DNA from: Bacteroidota bacterium
GTDB lineage: Bacteria; Bacteroidota; Bacteroidia; Bacteroidales; Prolixibacteraceae
DNA: 14,453 nucleotides
Reading direction: 5' to 3'
NCBI GenBank assembly: GCA_013203755.1
Contig: JABMPI010000596.1
Location: forward strand, 1 to 14,453
A program made the translations under genes and the position numbers. Every line of letters begins with the position of its first letter. Within the stretch, counting starts at the first letter, position 1. Positions 1 through 6,801 of the stretch are shown in pieces. Under the pieces are notes generated by a model that searched no databases, was not told the origin of the DNA, and was given only the letters and a program-made list of their open reading frames with translations.

Positions 1-1418
1 CGACCAGTCCAATTAGTATGGAAAAATTCGCCACGTGGTTTGTCTATTCTTTCGTAAGTGTGTGCACCAAAATAATCACGTTGTGCTTGTAATAAGTTGG
101 CTGGCAGTCTTTCGCTACGGATGCCATCGAAATAACAAAGTGCCGATGTTAATGCAGGAACAGGAACTCCATTTGTTAAGGCAGTTGCACAAACATTTCT
201 CCAGCCAGCTTGAGCTTCTTCTACTTTTCCTTTAAAGAATGGGTCGAGCAATAAGTTTGGTAATGCAGGATTGTTATCAAAAGCAGTTTTAATATCACCT
301 AAAAATACCGAACGGATAATACATCCACCGCGCCACATTAGCGCAATACCACCGTAATTTAAATTCCATCCGTACTCTTTGGCTGCTTCCATCATTAAGT
401 TGTAACCCTGTGCGTAAGAAATAAGTTTTGCTCCTAACAGTGCACTTTCAATATCTTTTATAAATTGAGCCTTGTCACCTTTAAATTCAGGTGTTGGGCC
501 AGTAATTACCTTCGAAGCTTCAACGCGCAAATCTTTTTGTGCCGAAAGACAACGGGCAAATACCGATTCTCCAATTAAAGTTAATGGAATACCTAGGTCG
601 AGTGCAGAAATTCCAGTCCATTTTCCTGTTCCTTTTTGCCCGGCAGTATCCAAAATCATTTCAACGGTTTCTTCGCCGTTTTCATCTTTGTAACCTAAAA
701 TGTCACGGGTAATTTCAATCAAATAACTGTCCAGAATTCCTTCGTTCCACTCTTTGAAAACTTCATGCATTTCATCGTTGCTCATTCCCAAAAGCTCTTT
801 CATTAACTGGTAAGCTTCGGTAATAATTTGCATGTCGCCATACTCAATTCCGTTGTGTACCATTTTCACAAAGTGACCCGCGCCACCTTCGCCAACCCAG
901 TCGCAACAAGAAACTCCATTATCAACTTTTGCAGAAATAGCCTGAAAAATATCTTTCACCGCTGGCCAGGCTTCTGGAGAACCACCAGGCATAATAGAAG
1001 GTCCCAACAGTGCACCTTCTTCACCACCCGAAACACCAGTTCCGATGTATAAGAAACCTTTGCTTTCAACATATTTTGCACGACGAATAGTATCAGGGAA
1101 ATGCGAGTTGCCACCGTCGATAATAATATCACCTGGCTCTAAATGTGGCATAATTAAATCGATAAATGCATCAACTGGTTTTCCAGCTTTTACAAGCATC
1201 ATTACTTTACGAGGTTTTTCTAACGACGCGCAAAGTTCTTCAATAGACTGTGCTCCAATGAAGTTTTTGCCCGCTCCGCGGCCATTCATAAAATCGTCGA
1301 CTTTAGAAACTGTTCTGTTAAAAACTCCAACTGTAAATCCTTTACTCTCCATGTTTAAAACAAGGTTTTCGCCCATTACGGCTAACCCTATTAAACCAAT
1401 GTCAGCTAATTTTTTCAT
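1..1418 (-). CDS. gnd: 6-phosphogluconate dehydrogenase, decarboxylating (3'-truncated by window edge)
   Basis: Cytosolic enzyme of the oxidative pentose phosphate pathway: 6-phosphogluconate + NAD(P)+ to ribulose 5-phosphate + CO2. Translating the minus strand from the ATG at 1416-1418 gives 472 complete codons with no stop. An N-terminal Rossmann dinucleotide motif GLAVMGEN lies at about residues 11-18, and the family signature SGGEEGA with the following GPSIMPGG at about 130-146. The catalytic lysine segment HFVKMVHNGIEYGD is at about 182-195 (Lys185). The translation ends in a typical Gnd tail (DYFGAHTYERID then FFHTNW), so only the last few residues are missing. No Shine-Dalgarno sequence precedes the start, as usual in Bacteroidota. 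It lies 82 bases downstream of pdxB, separated by an inverted repeat, so cotranscription is uncertain. Its proximity to hexonate genes suggests gluconate-linked metabolism, but gnd is also a housekeeping gene. Confidence 0.96.
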   Translation of the reverse strand, partial: MKKLADIGLIGLAVMGENLVLNMESKGFTVGVFNRTVSKVDDFMNGRGAGKNFIGAQSIEELCASLEKPRKVMMLVKAGKPVDAFIDLIMPHLEPGDIIIDGGNSHFPDTIRRAKYVESKGFLYIGTGVSGGEEGALLGPSIMPGGSPEAWPAVKDIFQAISAKVDNGVSCCDWVGEGGAGHFVKMVHNGIEYGDMQIITEAYQLMKELLGMSNDEMHEVFKEWNEGILDSYLIEITRDILGYKDENGEETVEMILDTAGQKGTGKWTGISALDLGIPLTLIGESVFARCLSAQKDLRVEASKVITGPTPEFKGDKAQFIKDIESALLGAKLISYAQGYNLMMEAAKEYGWNLNYGGIALMWRGGCIIRSVFLGDIKTAFDNNPALPNLLLDPFFKGKVEEAQAGWRNVCATALTNGVPVPALTSALCYFDGIRSERLPANLLQAQRDYFGAHTYERIDKPRGEFFHTNWTG

Positions 1419-1449
1419 TTTGTTTTTATTTATAATTATTGTTTTTTTT

Positions 1450-1510
1450 ACCACATAGGCACAATAGGTCACATGAGAAACTCTATTGATTTCTATGTGT
1501 CTATTGTGGT
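1450..1510. repeat. Imperfect inverted repeat of CACANTAGG-type units
   Basis: The left arm at 1450-1469 (accacataggcacaataggt) and the right arm at 1491-1510 (ttctatgtgtctattgtggt) are near reverse complements. They can fold into a long stem with small bulges. The right arm overlaps the end of pdxB and contains its stop codon. On the minus strand the stem is followed by an A-rich run, not a T-run, so it is a poor rho-independent terminator for pdxB. The same unit recurs at 2638-2657 and 3081-3102, pointing to a dispersed repeat family. Confidence 0.75.
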
Positions 1511-2631
1511 TTTATATTAAATCCTAATTTTTTAAATTTTTCAATAGTTTCTTCTGAAACATTTTTTGTCTTTATTGTATATGTATCAAATTCACGTCGA
1601 ACCGGATAATCGCCACGAAGTTGCTCGAAATTTTCTGGTGCTTCCCTTAAAGCTTCATCGTCATTTTTAATTTCATAAGTAGAAAGAATTACTTCAGCCA
1701 GAATCGAATATTCACGCTGTTGTTCACCATCTAATTCAATTATTGTATTCTCAGGAAGTTCAACATTTGATGGTTCCCAATTATCAATACCCAAATTAAA
1801 AAAGCGACTAATTGCCTGAATGCTCATTTTTGTGCCATTTGCTTTTCCATCTTTTGAATATCCGGCAATGTGTGGAGTTCCATAATCAGAAAGATTTAGC
1901 AGTTCCAAATCGAATTCAGGTTCGTTTTCCCAGCAGTCTATAATTACTCCGGAAATATCATGGGCTTCAGTTGCATTGTAAACTGCTTCTGAATCGAAAA
2001 CTTCGCCCCTACATGAATTTATTAGCAGTGGTTTCTTTTTTAGGTTTTGAAGGAAATTTTCGTTTGCTAAATGATAGGTTGCATCTTCTCCTTCCAAGTT
2101 TAAAGGAACATGAAACGTAATAATGTCAGCTTCTTTCTGAATTGTTTTTAAAGAAACAAAATTTGCAGAACCTTCAGCGCGGTCACGTGGCGGGTCATTT
2201 AAAATAACTTTCATCCCCAATGTTTCACACGTCTTTGCTATTCGCGAACCAACTTGTCCAACACCTACAATTCCAATGGTTTTATCTTTTAAATTAAATC
2301 TTTTTCGTATTGAAAAAGAGAGGAGGGCAGAGGAGATGTATTGATTTACACTCTCCGCATTACAGCCGGGTGCATTTGTCCATTCAATTCCGGCAGACTT
2401 GCAATATTCCGTATCAATGTGGTCGAACCCAATTGTAGCCGTTGCAATAAATTTCACCTTCGAACCTTCCAATATTTCCTTGTCGCAAATTGTTCGGGTT
2501 CGGGTTATTAAAGCATCGGCATCTTTTACAACATCAGCAGTGGTTTTGCTTCCCGGGAGGTAAACAACTTCTGCAAAAGGTTCTAATGCTCCTTTTATAT
2601 ATGGTATTTTATCGTCTATTATAATCTTCAT
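1501..2631 (-). CDS. pdxB: Erythronate-4-phosphate dehydrogenase
   Basis: NAD-dependent D-2-hydroxyacid dehydrogenase that oxidises 4-phospho-D-erythronate in the DXP-dependent pyridoxal phosphate pathway. It is 376 residues, close to the usual PdxB length. The catalytic domain opens with MKIIIDDKIPY, and the nucleotide-binding motif GVGQVG is at about 123-128. The catalytic Arg, Glu and His of the 2-hydroxyacid dehydrogenase family are at R208 (NSCRGE), E237 (CWENEPE) and H254 (TPHIAGYS). These are the positions known for the Escherichia coli enzyme. A C-terminal extension of about 90 residues fits the PdxB dimerisation domain and argues against SerA. The ATG lies 31 bases beyond the stop of the upstream GxxExxY gene. 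The last residues, Pro-Gln, and the stop are encoded inside a dispersed repeat. A vitamin B6 gene beside sugar-acid genes may simply be a neighbour. Confidence 0.9.
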   Translation of the reverse strand: MKIIIDDKIPYIKGALEPFAEVVYLPGSKTTADVVKDADALITRTRTICDKEILEGSKVKFIATATIGFDHIDTEYCKSAGIEWTNAPGCNAESVNQYISSALLSFSIRKRFNLKDKTIGIVGVGQVGSRIAKTCETLGMKVILNDPPRDRAEGSANFVSLKTIQKEADIITFHVPLNLEGEDATYHLANENFLQNLKKKPLLINSCRGEVFDSEAVYNATEAHDISGVIIDCWENEPEFDLELLNLSDYGTPHIAGYSKDGKANGTKMSIQAISRFFNLGIDNWEPSNVELPENTIIELDGEQQREYSILAEVILSTYEIKNDDEALREAPENFEQLRGDYPVRREFDTYTIKTKNVSEETIEKFKKLGFNIKPQ

Positions 2632-2637
2632 GTTTGA

Positions 2638-2657
2638 ACCACATTAGGCACAGTAGG
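2638..2657. repeat. CACANTAGG-type repeat unit between pdxB and the GxxExxY gene
   Basis: The unit accacattaggcacagtagg closely matches the left arm at 1450-1469 (ACCACA-TAGGCACA-TAGG pattern), in the same orientation. It lies between the stop of the GxxExxY gene and the pdxB start. With the oppositely oriented copy at 3081-3102 it brackets the GxxExxY gene. It holds two tandem, roughly 9-base, CACANTAGG-like subunits. Confidence 0.7.
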
Positions 2658-2662
2658 GTATA

Positions 2663-3079
2663 TTAGAAACCCTTTGGCAAATTTTTGAATATTTCTGTAA
2701 CAAAAGTTTTTTGTCCTTCTTTAAATATATTAGTGCAATTAAAATTGATTAATATTCCCTTTGGCTTTTTCAAAAGTTTCAAATAAGTCAAAAGTTGAGC
2801 TTCATGCACAGGAAGAATAGTTTCAACAGTTTTTAGCTCTACAACAATTAACTCATTTATAAGCAAATCCAGTCTAAGGTCGCAGTCAAGTTTTAAACCC
2901 TTAAATTCAATAGGAACATTTTGCTGTCTATTCACTTCAAAACCGCTCTCTTTTAACAAATGAGCCATACATTTTTCATATACACTTTCTAACAACCCCG
3001 GACCAAGTTCCTGGTGTACTTCAATTGCACAACCAATTATTTGGTACGATAAATCATTTATTTCTTTCTGAGTTGTCAT
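2663..3079 (-). CDS. GxxExxY family protein (putative PD-(D/E)XK-like fold)
   Basis: A 138-residue soluble protein of the GxxExxY family. The name-giving motif is G28-L-L-E-S-V-Y34, preceded by a helix (YQIIGCAIEVHQELGP) typical of the family. A nuclease-like core follows: D71 in LRLDLLI, then E81-L-K83 in IVVELKTVE, matching a D-(x)n-ExK arrangement. The C-terminal part (HEAQLLTYLKLLKKPKGILINFN) is also typical. The family is widespread and often multicopy in Bacteroidota. A PD-(D/E)XK fold is predicted, and the biological role is not established as far as I know. The gene sits between a Gfo/Idh oxidoreductase and pdxB, bracketed by inverted copies of a short repeat, as if inserted as a cassette. 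It does not look like a metabolic component of the locus. No signal peptide or membrane segment is visible. Confidence 0.88.
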   Translation of the reverse strand: MTTQKEINDLSYQIIGCAIEVHQELGPGLLESVYEKCMAHLLKESGFEVNRQQNVPIEFKGLKLDCDLRLDLLINELIVVELKTVETILPVHEAQLLTYLKLLKKPKGILINFNCTNIFKEGQKTFVTEIFKNLPKGF

Positions 3080-3080
3080 T

Positions 3081-3102
3081 TCTTATTGTGTCCTATTGTA
3101 GT
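3081..3102. repeat. CACANTAGG-type repeat unit at the other side of the GxxExxY gene (inverted)
   Basis: The sequence tcttattgtgtcctattgtagt is, on the minus strand, actacaataggacacaataaga. It is therefore an inverted copy of the unit at 2638-2657. It begins two bases beyond the GxxExxY start codon and contains the stop codon of the Gfo/Idh gene, which ends Leu-Gln-stop. Confidence 0.68.
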
Positions 3103-4103
3103 TTATTCGAATAGTAGTTCTTAACCATTTCGTCCAGTACCCAACTTGTTCTGGCAGCTGAAATTCCTGTGCTAGAACATGATCCAACTCCTCTTAATTC
3201 GTTAACAACTTGCTGAACCAAATTTTGTGAGATGTGTTCTGGATTATCAAGTTTTATATCTGTTTCTCTTCCGTTGGAATAAAGTTTTAATGTTCCTGGC
3301 GAGGAGAAACATGGAAGTGTAATTTTTCCTTTTTCTCCAATTATTTCAATTTCATCTTTTTCAGAGTTTTTATCGATTACAAAAGACCAACTACCCGAAC
3401 CAACAACGCCCGATTCATGTTTCCATGTCCCCGAAACAGTATCTTCCGCCGGATAAAGTCCTGCAAGATTAGATGCATTTCCTTTCACATCTGTAACTTT
3501 TCCCAATACAAAATCAAGGTAATCAAACTGATGCGATGCCAAATCGAAAAAATGGCCGGCTCCTGAAATTTCAGGAAAAACATGCCAGTGCATTTCCTCC
3601 TTTGTTTGATTTCTTTCTTCGGCTTGTTTGTACAGTTTAAGATTCACCATTAATGGTTTACCAATCTCGTCAGCTTCAATTAATTCCTTTGCTTTTAAAA
3701 AAGCCGGCAATGCGCGACGGTAGTACGCAACCCAAATTGGCATTCCTGTCTCTTCCGAAACCTTTAGCATTTTCCGGCATTCAGCATAATTCCGAGCCAT
3801 CGGTTTTTCAACATAAACAGGTTTTCCAGCCCGCATTGCTTCTATTGCGTAGCTAGCATGCGAATTGGGAGGTGTAGCAATGTACACAGCTTCCACATTA
3901 GAATCATTAATTAAATCAGATCCATTGGAATACCATTTGGGAATGTTGTGCCGTTTTGCATAATCAGCTGCTTTTTCAGCACTGCGACGCATTACCGCAA
4001 CTAAGTTGGAATGTTTAATCTTATAAAAAGCAGGTCCGCTTTTTACTTCGGTAACATCGCCAACTCCAATTATCCCCCAATTTATTGTATCCAATTTCTT
4101 CAT
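3093..4103 (-). CDS. Gfo/Idh/MocA family oxidoreductase
   Basis: A predicted cytosolic NAD(P)-dependent oxidoreductase acting on a sugar, cyclitol or related carbohydrate. The specific substrate cannot be read from the sequence. It is 336 residues. The N-terminal Rossmann domain has GIIGVGDV at about 10-17 in place of the common GxGxxG, followed by IATPPNSHASYA at about 75-86. The family hallmark E99-K100-P101 (VEKP) has the lysine expected to bind cofactor and substrate. The C-terminal alpha/beta domain has the D187/H191 pair (FFDLASHQFDYL) typical of the active site. No Tat or Sec signal is present, unlike many Bacteroidota paralogues. It starts 121 bases downstream of the LarA-family gene and is followed at 13 bases by the GxxExxY gene. 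Its stop codon lies in a dispersed repeat. It may act in the hexonate pathway or on an inositol-like compound. Confidence 0.9.
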   Translation of the reverse strand: MKKLDTINWGIIGVGDVTEVKSGPAFYKIKHSNLVAVMRRSAEKAADYAKRHNIPKWYSNGSDLINDSNVEAVYIATPPNSHASYAIEAMRAGKPVYVEKPMARNYAECRKMLKVSEETGMPIWVAYYRRALPAFLKAKELIEADEIGKPLMVNLKLYKQAEERNQTKEEMHWHVFPEISGAGHFFDLASHQFDYLDFVLGKVTDVKGNASNLAGLYPAEDTVSGTWKHESGVVGSGSWSFVIDKNSEKDEIEIIGEKGKITLPCFSSPGTLKLYSNGRETDIKLDNPEHISQNLVQQVVNELRGVGSCSSTGISAARTSWVLDEMVKNYYSNKLQ

Positions 4104-4169
4104 CTACTTTCTTTAAATAACCGTTCTTTTTTGTTGTATTATAGCGAGAACAGCTCTCTTGTTTTTATG

Positions 4170-4191
4170 AGCCAGAGCATGCCCTGGGGCT
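4170..4191. other. Weak hairpin between the LarA-family gene and the Gfo/Idh gene
   Basis: The 121-base gap at 4104-4224 has no gene. It contains agcc...ggct arms enclosing cag/ctg and a GCATGC centre, a modest stem with a two-base bulge. No T-run follows it on the minus strand, so terminator function is doubtful. A second, weaker palindrome (GAG...CTC type) lies at 4143-4159. I see no convincing TAnnTTTG promoter here, so the Gfo/Idh gene may be read from upstream. Confidence 0.3.
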
Positions 4192-4224
4192 TTACTGTTA
4201 ACTGCAACTGAATATTGCGATTTC

Positions 4225-5511
4225 TTAGTATTCAAACCTATCTTTAAATGCCCATAAACCTAATGCAGGATTAGATACGTAGAATATTTCCTCACCGTCT
4301 GGCATTGTGTTATATCCTTCTTTTAAAGTTTCGGGATTATATTTAGCTGTCATTTCATCGAAATCGGCATATTTAAATCCCACACTTTCAATTTCTTGCT
4401 GAGAAAGGTTTTCTTCGCCTTTTCCCGGACAGTAAGTTATACTGAACCGACCTTCGGAAGAACCATGAATTAAGTGAGCAGCCGCTCCAAGGTTATTTTG
4501 AAGATCCTCGTTTTCTTTCACCATTTTCAAGGTGTGCGGAGTTCCAAAATAACCGTATTTCCTTATCAGTCTATCAATTTGTTTGTCTTCGCCAAATTCA
4601 ACAAGTGCTGGTGCTAAAACAATTAATTCGCCTTTATCAGCCAATGCCATTCTTGTTCTGTAAACACTTTTGTTCCCTAGCCATGTGCTTTTGAATTCGG
4701 TTGGGTCGAGCCAAACAACCACTTTGGTTAAGGGCTTATCAACCATTTTAAAATTTACCTGAAGCGAAAGTTTTGCAGCTTTGTCAAACACACTAAAATC
4801 GTCGCCAATAAATAAACCGTAAGTTTGTAATTCTCCCTCTTTATTCAAACCAACAACTGTTTGTACATAAATAATAGGAAGGTGATTTGAGAAGTTCTCA
4901 GAAGCATAATTAAATATTTTACGCACGGGAGTGTCTGCACGCCCCATCATTTTTTCCATCCCGTATGCAGCACCAATGTAATGACTTTTGTTAATGCCTT
5001 CGGAGCCACCGGTTCCAACAAAAATATTTTTATTGTAGTTTGCCATTCCTACAACTTCGTGGGGAACAACTTGTCCAAGAGAAAGAATTAGGTCGAATTC
5101 ACCTTCAACCAATAATTTATTTACCTGAGCCGGCCAAGGATAATCGCATGCACCTTCAGAAACTTCTTTTACAAATTCAGCAGGAACGGTACCCAGCGTA
5201 ATTACATCGTTGCGCCAGTCGTGATCGCGAAATAAATTACCCGGAGTTTTGCCAAACATGTGACTAATTTGGTCAGCAGTCATTGGAGTGTGTGTGCCCA
5301 ACGCCGGTAAAATATCGGTGAGCTTATCACCATAATATTCCCAGCTATATTCTGTTAATTCTCCTGCCCGCGATGGCAAACGAGTATAGTCGGGTGGAAT
5401 AGCTAAAACTTTTTGTTTCTCTCCTATATTTTTCAGCGCCTCAAACATTCCTTGTTTTAAGTCATCTGCCGAGAGTGCTGTTTCTGTTGAACCTTTTTCG
5501 TAATATATCAT
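4225..5511 (-). CDS. LarA-family nickel-pincer-dependent 2-hydroxyacid racemase/epimerase homologue
   Basis: A 428-residue DUF2088/LarA superfamily protein. LarA of Lactiplantibacillus plantarum racemises lactate with a nickel-pincer nucleotide (NPN) bound to a lysine. The key residues have counterparts here: D41-Y-T-R44, H74 in GTHTP, H151 in VVPHEVVG, K161 in NYNKNIFVG and H177 in INKSHYIG. The 10- and 16-residue spacings H151-K161-H177 equal those of H174, K184 and H200 in LarA. This supports Lys161 tethering NPN, His177 binding nickel, and His74/His151 as acid-base pair. Homologues in this superfamily include enzymes on other 2-hydroxyacids, among them a D-gluconate 2-epimerase. Given the adjacent UxuB-like and KDG-kinase-like genes, an aldonate epimerase is more likely than a lactate racemase, but this is inferred. 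The NPN synthesis genes (larB, larC, larE) are not in the window. It follows the kinase after a 101-base gap holding REP-like hairpins. Confidence 0.88.
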   Translation of the reverse strand: MIYYEKGSTETALSADDLKQGMFEALKNIGEKQKVLAIPPDYTRLPSRAGELTEYSWEYYGDKLTDILPALGTHTPMTADQISHMFGKTPGNLFRDHDWRNDVITLGTVPAEFVKEVSEGACDYPWPAQVNKLLVEGEFDLILSLGQVVPHEVVGMANYNKNIFVGTGGSEGINKSHYIGAAYGMEKMMGRADTPVRKIFNYASENFSNHLPIIYVQTVVGLNKEGELQTYGLFIGDDFSVFDKAAKLSLQVNFKMVDKPLTKVVVWLDPTEFKSTWLGNKSVYRTRMALADKGELIVLAPALVEFGEDKQIDRLIRKYGYFGTPHTLKMVKENEDLQNNLGAAAHLIHGSSEGRFSITYCPGKGEENLSQQEIESVGFKYADFDEMTAKYNPETLKEGYNTMPDGEEIFYVSNPALGLWAFKDRFEY

Positions 5512-5537
5512 GGCTAAACGAATTTGAATTAAATTAA

Positions 5538-5595
5538 GGGCTAAAGCCCGTATTACTTTCTGTATTAAAGCCTCCGGTTAAAGCCGGGGGTTAAT
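5538..5595. repeat. REP-like tandem palindromes
   Basis: Two GC-rich hairpins lie in the 101-base gap between the kinase and LarA-family genes. The first is the perfect palindrome GGGCT-AA-AGCCC at 5538-5549. The second, at 5564-5595, has ATTAA...TTAAT outer arms and CTCCGG...CCGGGG inner arms around a TTAAAG loop. The shared core (GG-TTAAAG-CC / GGCTAAAGCC) and the contrast with the AT-rich surroundings resemble the REP/BIME elements dispersed in many genomes and mobilised by tyrosine transposases. They may also attenuate transcription or stabilise mRNA between the two genes. No transposase is present in the window. Confidence 0.7.
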
Positions 5596-5612
5596 TATTT
5601 CTGAAAAGAAAC

Positions 5613-6692
5613 TTATCTTTTTACTCTGGCGTTACCTTTCCAGATGCTCCAAACCATATCTTCATCGGCTGGTTGAGCGTAGTCGGTTAGGAAAGTTGTT
5701 GCCATTGCACCGGTTGCCCAGCCAAATTGTGGCCATTTTTCGGCATCCCAATTTTTTAAGATTCCGTAAAGCATTCCACCAACAAAACCATCTCCTCCTC
5801 CAATACGATCCAGTACATGAATTGTTCGTGGTTCAACAACATGCCAGTTGTCTCCTTCCAACATAATTGCACCCCACAAATGTTCGTTTACGCTTATAAC
5901 CTCTCTAAGTGTTGTTGCAAATACAGATGCATTGGGGAAAGCCTCTTTTACCCGGGTAATTAATCCTTTAAAACCGTCAATCTTAGCATTCAATCCTGAA
6001 CCACCAGCTTCGGGACCTTCAATGCCAAAACAAAGTTGGAAATCTTCTTCGTTGCCAATTAGAATGTCAGAAACAGAAGCGATTTCAGTAAAATCATTAC
6101 GCAATTGTTCTTCACGACCTTCCCAGAAAGAGGCACGGTGGTTAAGGTCGAAAGAGATAAGTGTGCCGTATTTTTTTGCTGCTCTTGCTACTTCCAGGCA
6201 AAATTGAGTCGTTTCAGGTGAAAGTGCTGCAATAAGACCAGATAAGTGTACAATTTGAACACCCTCTTCGCCAAAGATTCTTTCTAAATCGAAGTCTTTA
6301 ACATTTAAAGAACGGCCAACTTCTCCGGCGCGGTCGTTAAAAACACGTGGCCCGCGAGATCCGTATCCACTGTCGGCAATATTTATCTGGTGGCGGTAAC
6401 CCCATGGAGTACCTTGCTCTACTTCCGGTCCCTCATAATCCATATGGCGAGACCTTAAATTACTTTTTATTAATTGAGCAATCGGACTTCCTTTTACAAA
6501 AGTTGTTAGTACTTTAACAGGTAATCCCAAGTACGAAGAAATACTAGCCACATTTGTTTCAGCACTTGTTGCGTACAAGGTAAATTTGTCGCTGGAGTGA
6601 ACTGGTTGTCCATTGTCAGGAGTAAGTCTTGTTCCCATGCTGGTTGGAACCAACATAGAATATTTGCAATCTTTTTTTAATTCTAAATTCAT
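5613..6692 (-). CDS. kdgK: PfkB-family sugar kinase, probable 2-dehydro-3-deoxygluconokinase
   Basis: A predicted cytosolic ATP-dependent kinase making 2-keto-3-deoxy-6-phosphogluconate from 2-keto-3-deoxygluconate. It is 359 residues. The N-terminal substrate region has SAETNVASISSYLG at about 43-56. The central FDLNHRASFW motif is at about 181-190. The PfkB C-terminal signature is D295-R-I-G-G-G-D-G-F303, with D301 as the predicted catalytic base. The long insert around residues 85-125 (YRHQINIADSGYG and GPRVFNDRAGEVG) recurs in sugar kinases annotated as KDG kinases, as I remember that group. It lies between UxuB-like and LarA-family genes on the same strand, which supports a hexonate/hexuronate role. 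A 109-base gap with a 26-base palindrome separates it from the upstream oxidoreductase gene, so a local promoter or attenuator is possible. Fructokinase or another aldonate kinase cannot be excluded. Confidence 0.82.
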   Translation of the reverse strand: MNLELKKDCKYSMLVPTSMGTRLTPDNGQPVHSSDKFTLYATSAETNVASISSYLGLPVKVLTTFVKGSPIAQLIKSNLRSRHMDYEGPEVEQGTPWGYRHQINIADSGYGSRGPRVFNDRAGEVGRSLNVKDFDLERIFGEEGVQIVHLSGLIAALSPETTQFCLEVARAAKKYGTLISFDLNHRASFWEGREEQLRNDFTEIASVSDILIGNEEDFQLCFGIEGPEAGGSGLNAKIDGFKGLITRVKEAFPNASVFATTLREVISVNEHLWGAIMLEGDNWHVVEPRTIHVLDRIGGGDGFVGGMLYGILKNWDAEKWPQFGWATGAMATTFLTDYAQPADEDMVWSIWKGNARVKR

Positions 6693-6753
6693 TTTGTTCT
6701 TCTTTAATTCTACTTAAATGTTTCGTTTGCGTTAAACCTAATTTTTTTATCAA

Positions 6754-6779
6754 AACCAAACCGATTTACCGGTCTGGTT
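6754..6779. promoter_or_regulatory. Palindrome upstream of the kinase gene
   Basis: Arms AACCAAACCG (6754-6763) and CGGTCTGGTT (6770-6779) are reverse complements except at one position, with a 6-base loop. It lies in the gap between the UxuB-like stop and the kinase start. It could be an operator, an attenuator hairpin, or a weak terminator of the upstream cistron (a short T-stretch follows on the minus strand). Confidence 0.5.
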
Positions 6780-6801
6780 CTATTCTGTTTTACCCAGATT
6801 T

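Noticed and set aside
1045..1458. Plus-strand open frame of 137 codons
   Set aside because: It lies antisense to gnd, whose protein sequence is strongly recognisable. The translation has no family features and is a shadow frame.
1450..1510. Rho-independent terminator for pdxB
   Set aside because: The stem is long, but on the transcribed minus strand it is followed by A-rich, not T-rich, sequence.
1501..2631. Reading pdxB as phosphoglycerate dehydrogenase (serA)
   Set aside because: No ACT domain, a PdxB-type C-terminal extension, and R208/E237/H254 at the E. coli PdxB positions.
4225..5511. Naming the LarA homologue a lactate racemase
   Set aside because: Residue conservation supports the superfamily chemistry only. 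The neighbours point to sugar acids, and the superfamily has several substrate classes.
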